Below are positions 60,036-64,000 of a stretch of DNA of 64,000 bases, in pieces (the first letter of the stretch is position 1; each line of letters starts with the position of its first letter). Origin of the DNA: Flaccisagitta enflata (taxonomy: Eukaryota; Chaetognatha; Sagittoidea; Aphragmophora); contig OZ231128.1 in NCBI GenBank assembly GCA_965153355.1, positions 29,140,001 to 29,204,000 on the forward strand, given 5' to 3'. The notes under the pieces were generated by a model. The model was not told where the DNA came from, did not search any database, and saw nothing but the letters and a program-made list of their open reading frames with translations. A program made the translations under genes and the position numbers.

Positions 60036-61059
60036 GGGCAGCGGCCCCGAAGGGGCCGATGACCTATGCTCTCACACATATGGGAGATTTTCTCCTCCTC
60101 CTCCTTCTCCTTCTTCTTCTTCTTCTTCTCCTTCTCCGCCCCCCCCCCCCCCAGCTCCGAAGCTCATATTCTAGTCGCAGGGCTCATTTTCCAGCCTGAA
60201 GGCTCATTTTCCAGCCCTCAAAGCTCAAAATCCAGCCTAATAGCTCAACTCCCAGCCTTGAGCCTCAAATCCCAGCCTCCAGGCTCAAAACCCAGCCTCC
60301 AGGCTCAAATCCCAGCCTCAAGGCTCAAATTCCAGCCTTGAGGCTCAAATCATAGCCTCGTGGCCCAGTTCCTAGCCAAGAAGCTCAAATCCCAGCTTCG
60401 AAGCTCAAATCCCAGCCTCGAGGCTCATATCTCAGCCTTGAGGCTCAAATCCCAGCCTCAAGGCTCAAATCCCAGCTTCAAGGCCCCAATTCCAGCCTTG
60501 AGGCTCAAATACAAACAGCATAGGTCAGTATTATATGGCAGTATTAATCTCAAATCCTTTGTTTTACAGCTGAAAAAAAAAGCGAAATAGAATAAAAAAC
60601 TTGCTTTGTCAATGTACCATGGTCCATTGAAAATTTTAAATTTGCATAGAAAATCAAAATACCAACAAAACAAGAACATAGCGCGATTCCTAACTCATTA
60701 ACTGAGCGCGCTATGTTCTTAATTTGTTGATTTTTTGATTTCCAATGCAAATTTAAAATTTTCAATGAGCAGTTGCTGAAATGATTGTTATCATTTTTCT
60801 TACTGTTTTGTCACATCAAAAGCAAGTTACCTTCGTTTTTTTGCATTTCAGTCATTTGACAGCAACAGATTGGTTTCCTTACATATGTATGCATATCTAA
60901 TTTTTGAGATAATAACATAATCATGGATCAAAGCAAAAATGGTAAAGCGATTGGTAACTTTGTCCTCCGGGTAAACTCTTCCTGATTTACTTTCAGTGTG
61001 TCATACACTCACAAAGGGGCAACGGGTACCGCTGACCAAATAACGCTTTTGCGACTATT
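60036..61059 (+). mobile_element. Family A element nested in a MITE
   Basis: Start GGGCAGCGGCCCCGAAGGGG after TTTT, minisatellite near CTCAAATCCCAGCCTCAAGG (60180-60510), tail GGGTACCGCTGACCA, hairpin CGC-TTTT-GCG, ACTATT. A secondary palindrome of about 160 bp (60620-60780, CCATTGAAAATTTTAAATTT) sits inside, probably another small insertion. The inner partner of the 5' inverted repeat was not found, so it may have been replaced. Confidence 0.65.
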
Positions 61060-61167
61060 TTTTTATAAGAACATCAATTTTTGGGCAAGCCTTCAATGTT
61101 CTTAAATTTTGAGCACTTTTAAGGTTTCAACGTACTTGAATTATTCTTTATTCAAACACAGATTTTA

Positions 61168-61315
61168 GTTGCGGACACGCAACTCTATAAGAGGCTTTGT
61201 CTGTCAGTCGGTCGGTCAGTTTGTTGGTCGGTCCGTCAAGTTAGAAAGTGGGAAAACGCGCATTTCCGCCCTTGCCCACCCATCCGCAACAGGTGGCCAT
61301 TTATCCGGCCTTGTT
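61168..61315 (+). mobile_element. Family B element, near-complete
   Basis: Start AGTTGCGGACACGCAACT after TTTT, then CTATAAGAGGCTTTGTCTGT, CCCATCCGCAACAGG, and a GGCC-ATTTATCC-GGCC stem before TTGTT. A good type copy of the family. It is inserted in the interrupted MITE. Confidence 0.8.
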
Positions 61316-61859
61316 AACCTTTAATTAAGAACGTTCTTAATTATTTTGATGTTCTTTTCTGGAGAAAATGAAGGAAGATGTCAATAAAACTACAAATCAG
61401 CAGGTTTAACATTATAAAAGAATGTCAAGATCAATAAAAATAGAATGAAACATGCTGTAATTTACAAAATCATATCCAGATGGATTATTTTCATTGAAAA
61501 AATGAAACTTTCTAATATTTTTATTACGTTCTTAAAATTTTGAAGATTTTAAGCATATGTTCTTAAAATTAAAATGAAACTTTCTAATATTTTTATCATG
61601 TTCCAAAAATTTTGAAGATTTTAAGCATATGTTTTTAAAATGTTCTTAAATTTTTGAGGATTTCAAGCCTAACATTCTTATAAACTTGGTTGTTATAAAA
61701 AAAAGTGTATTGCTCGTATTTAGTCTTTTACTATTTCTTTTAAAAGTGGTCCTTTTTTTCGTTCTTTCCGCCATCGACTATGCAGTGCTGCTCCTAGTGG
61801 CAATATCTCAAATATGAATGGAAGCAAAAGGCTATCTAAGCTAAGTGTTTTTGTTTTGT

Positions 61860-62185
61860 TTTTGTTGTAGACTTTTTTTTTCATCCTTTTCTTTTTCCTT
61901 ACCTTTTCCCTTTCTCTTTCCTTTGTCATTTTCTTGTTACTCCCCTTCTTTTCCATGTTCCTATTCTTTCTCTTCTCCGTCTTCTTTCCTCTCCTTATCC
62001 TCATTTCTTTTCCTATTTCTTCTTTTTCTTTTTGTTTTGTTTTTCTTTCTTGTTCTTTCCGTTTTCTTTTTCTTTCTTGTTCTCTTCGTTTTCTTTTATC
62101 TACTTTCTCTTTTTCTTTTTCTTTTTCTTTTTTTTTTCTTCTTCTTCTTCTTCTTCTTCTTCTTCTTCTTCTTCTTCTTCTTCTT

Positions 62186-62216
<31 letters not shown>

Positions 62217-62400
62217 TTATTATTATTATTATTATTATCATTATTATTCCTCTTCTTCTTCTTCTTCTTCTTCTTCTTCTTCTTCTACTTTTACTTTTAT
62301 TTTTACTTTTACTTTTACTTTTACTTTTACTTTTACTTCTTCTCCTTCTTCTTCTTCTTCTTCTTCTTCTTCTTCTTCTTCTTTTCTTTTTCTCTCACCT
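61860..62400. repeat. Pyrimidine-rich tract with (TTC)n, (TTA)n and (TTTTAC)n
   Basis: CTTTTC-type degenerate sequence, then (TTC)n 62140-62213, (TTA)n 62214-62240, (TTC)n to 62286 and (TTTTAC)n 62290-62338. A family B 5' end follows at 62444-62515. Confidence 0.9.
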
Positions 62401-62537
62401 CTTCTTTCTTTTTGTTGCCATTCATCGTCTTATTAGACTTTTTGGTCGCGTGAACGCGACTCTAGAAGCCGCTGTGTCGGTCGGTCTGTTGGTCGGTCGG
62501 TCCGTCTCGTAACTTTTTTGAAATATGGCTCTAATCT

Positions 62538-62637
62538 TCATTTTAAAGGTACTTTAGGGTACTTAAGGGTACTTAAGGGTACTTTAGGGTAATTCAAGGT
62601 ACATTAGGTGCTTAAGGGTACTTTAAGCTTGGAGGTA
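62538..62637. repeat. GGTAC-rich tandem repeat, left block
   Basis: Units of AAGGTACTTTAGGGTACTTA in both T- and A-rich variants. They continue after the fold-back element at 63203-63480 and pass into (TTACCTTTA)n to about 63597. Confidence 0.8.
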
Positions 62638-63200
62638 CAGTAGATCTCGTCTAGACTTGAGATAACGGGGGCAAGCATTGTGGAAAGACGAATGAAGGCT
62701 GGGGAGCAATATTTGGATAATAGACTAATCAAAGGATGATTAATTCCCCATGATAGCTGGTTGCTATGGAAACACATTTCCATGTATTCTCGCTAAAGTG
62801 TCAATATTTTAAGAGATTTTTTTAGAGAACATTGCTTAAAATAAAATTTGCTACAACTTTCCTACAGTATGTTCTGTAAGAATGTCGCTGGTTTGGCCAT
62901 TGCTAGGGAGCGTATCCATGTGTGACAACCCCTAGCAACCGCTAAACGAGCGACATTCTTACAGAACATACTGTGGGAAAGTTGTAGTAAATTTTATTTT
63001 AAGCAATGTTCCCTAAAAAAATCTCTCAAAATATTGATACTTTAGCGAGAATTCATGGAAATGTGTTTCCATGGCAACCAGCTATCATGGGCAATAAAGC
63101 ATCCCGTTATTAGTTTATGTTTAAAATATCAGTCCCCTGGCTTCATTTGTTTTCCTACAATACTTGCCCCCGTTATCTCAAGTCTAGACGAGATCTACTG
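62638..63200. mobile_element. 563-bp fold-back element with TA target duplication
   Basis: CAGTAGATCTCGTCTAGACT and its exact inverse end both sides, flanked by TA (62636-62637, 63201-63202). Nearly the whole element is one palindrome around 62905-62940 (TTCTGTAAGAATGTCGCT and its inverse). No coding capacity. Confidence 0.85.
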
Positions 63201-63602
63201 TACTTAAAGCACCTCATGTACCTAAAGTACCTAACTAAAGTACCCTAAACTAAAGTACCCTAAACTAAACTACCCTAAAGTACCTAAAGTACCCTAAAGT
63301 ATCCTTAAGTACCTAAAGTACTCTTGGGTACCCATAAGTACCTAAAGCACTGACTGGGTACTTTAGGGTACATAAGGGTACTTTAGGGTACTTAAGGTAC
63401 TTAAGGGTACTCTAGGGTACCTTAGGTACTTTAGGGTCGTTTAGGGTACTTAACCGTACTGTAGGGTACTTAAGGTACCTTTACCTTTATTACCTTTACC
63501 TTTATTACCTTTACTTTTATTACCTTAATTACCTTTATTACCTTTATTACTTTTATTACCTTTATTACCTTTATTACCTTTATTACATTGATTACCTTTT
63601 TT

Positions 63603-64000
63603 GGGCAGCGGCCCCGGAGGGGCCGATGACCTATGATTCCACATAGGGCAATTTTCTCCGGTTTCCGTTTTCCGTCCGTCCGTCCCCCCCTCCCCCAAGC
63701 CTCAAATAAAGCCTCTCAGACCCCAAATCAGGCCTTTTCGACTACAAATCAGACCTTTCTGACCCCGAATCAGGCTTCTCAGACTCCAAATCAGGCCTCC
63801 CAGACCCCAAATCAGGCCTCTCAGACCCCAAATCAGGCCTCCCAGACCCCAGATCAGGCTTCTCAGACCCCAAATTAGGCCTCTCGGATCCAAATCAGGC
63901 CTCAGACCCTATGTCAGGCTTTTCAGACCCCAAATTAGACCCCTCAGACCCAAATAAGGCCTTTCAGACCCCAAATCAAGCCTCTCAGACCCCAAACCAC
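63603..64000 (+). mobile_element. Family A element running off the window
   Basis: Start GGGCAGCGGCCCCGGAGGGG after TTTTTT, then the same CATAGGGCAATTTTCTCCGG arm and AGGCCTCTCAGACCCCAAAT minisatellite as the nested copy at 29222. The tail is beyond the window end. Confidence 0.75.

Larger units (their letters stand above)
60029..61707. mobile_element. MITE of about 655 bp split by a family A element
   Basis: The left end is TA-CACTTTT at 60027-60035, the continuation TTTTTTATAAGAACATC is at 61060, and the right end is TTATAAAAAAAAGTG-TA at 61693-61709. Without the 60036-61059 insert the TIRs read CACTTTTTTTTTTATAAG, like the 659-bp element at 17548. Confidence 0.65.

Overview
The window is eukaryotic and most likely from an invertebrate animal. 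Genes are split by introns with GT-AG borders, some exons are only 21-24 nt long, and one gene is a complete neuroglobin-like globin. Between the genes lie very long CT, TTTC, TTC and GAA microsatellites and many short non-autonomous mobile elements. I saw no bacterial operons, CRISPR array, rRNA or tRNA. The species cannot be named from the sequence alone.

The main structure is a large inverted duplication. The left arm (about 2.14-19.48 kb) is the reverse complement of the right arm (about 32.37-50.39 kb), with a 12.9 kb spacer. Each arm holds a copy of a multi-exon coiled-coil gene (gene 1 on + in the left arm, gene 1' on - in the right arm) and of a two-exon small-protein gene (gene E and E'). 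The arms differ by many insertions present on one side only, so occupied and empty sites can be read directly. Left-only insertions include 2.55 kb at 4510, 0.76 kb at 8179 and 0.66 kb at 17548. Right-only insertions include a 4.1 kb LTR element at 35582, a 0.9 kb Helentron-like element at 33841, 0.4 kb at 32933 and about 0.78 kb at 42954.

Layout: 0.56-1.96 kb, a small single-pass membrane protein gene (+). 2.1-9.2 kb, left arm with repeats and gene E (+). 12.15-20.57 kb, gene 1 (+), ten exons of which four are microexons. 22.6-26.1 kb, globin gene (-), six exons. 26.8-28.0 kb, gene 2 (+), a shorter paralogue of gene 1 without the microexons and without recognisable 3' exons. 29.0-30.6 kb, two 3' exons of a membrane-protein gene C (-). 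32.4-44.4 kb, gene 1' (-), which stops exactly at the end of exon 8. 46.9-47.2 kb, gene E' (-). 50.4-64 kb is almost entirely repeats and mobile elements, with no convincing gene.

Two dispersed element families recur throughout. Family A starts GGGCAGCGGCCCC after a run of T and ends with a conserved GGGTAYCGCTGACCA box, a tiny covarying hairpin and 6-7 more bases. Family B starts with an AGTYGCG hairpin after a run of T and ends near CCGGCCTTGTT. Both have the architecture known for non-autonomous Helentron-type (HINE/DINE-1-like) elements. The pyrimidine microsatellites are placed non-randomly: in gene 1, the globin gene and the 0.56 kb gene they lie on the sense strand just upstream of 3' splice sites, and GA tracts tend to follow 5' splice sites.
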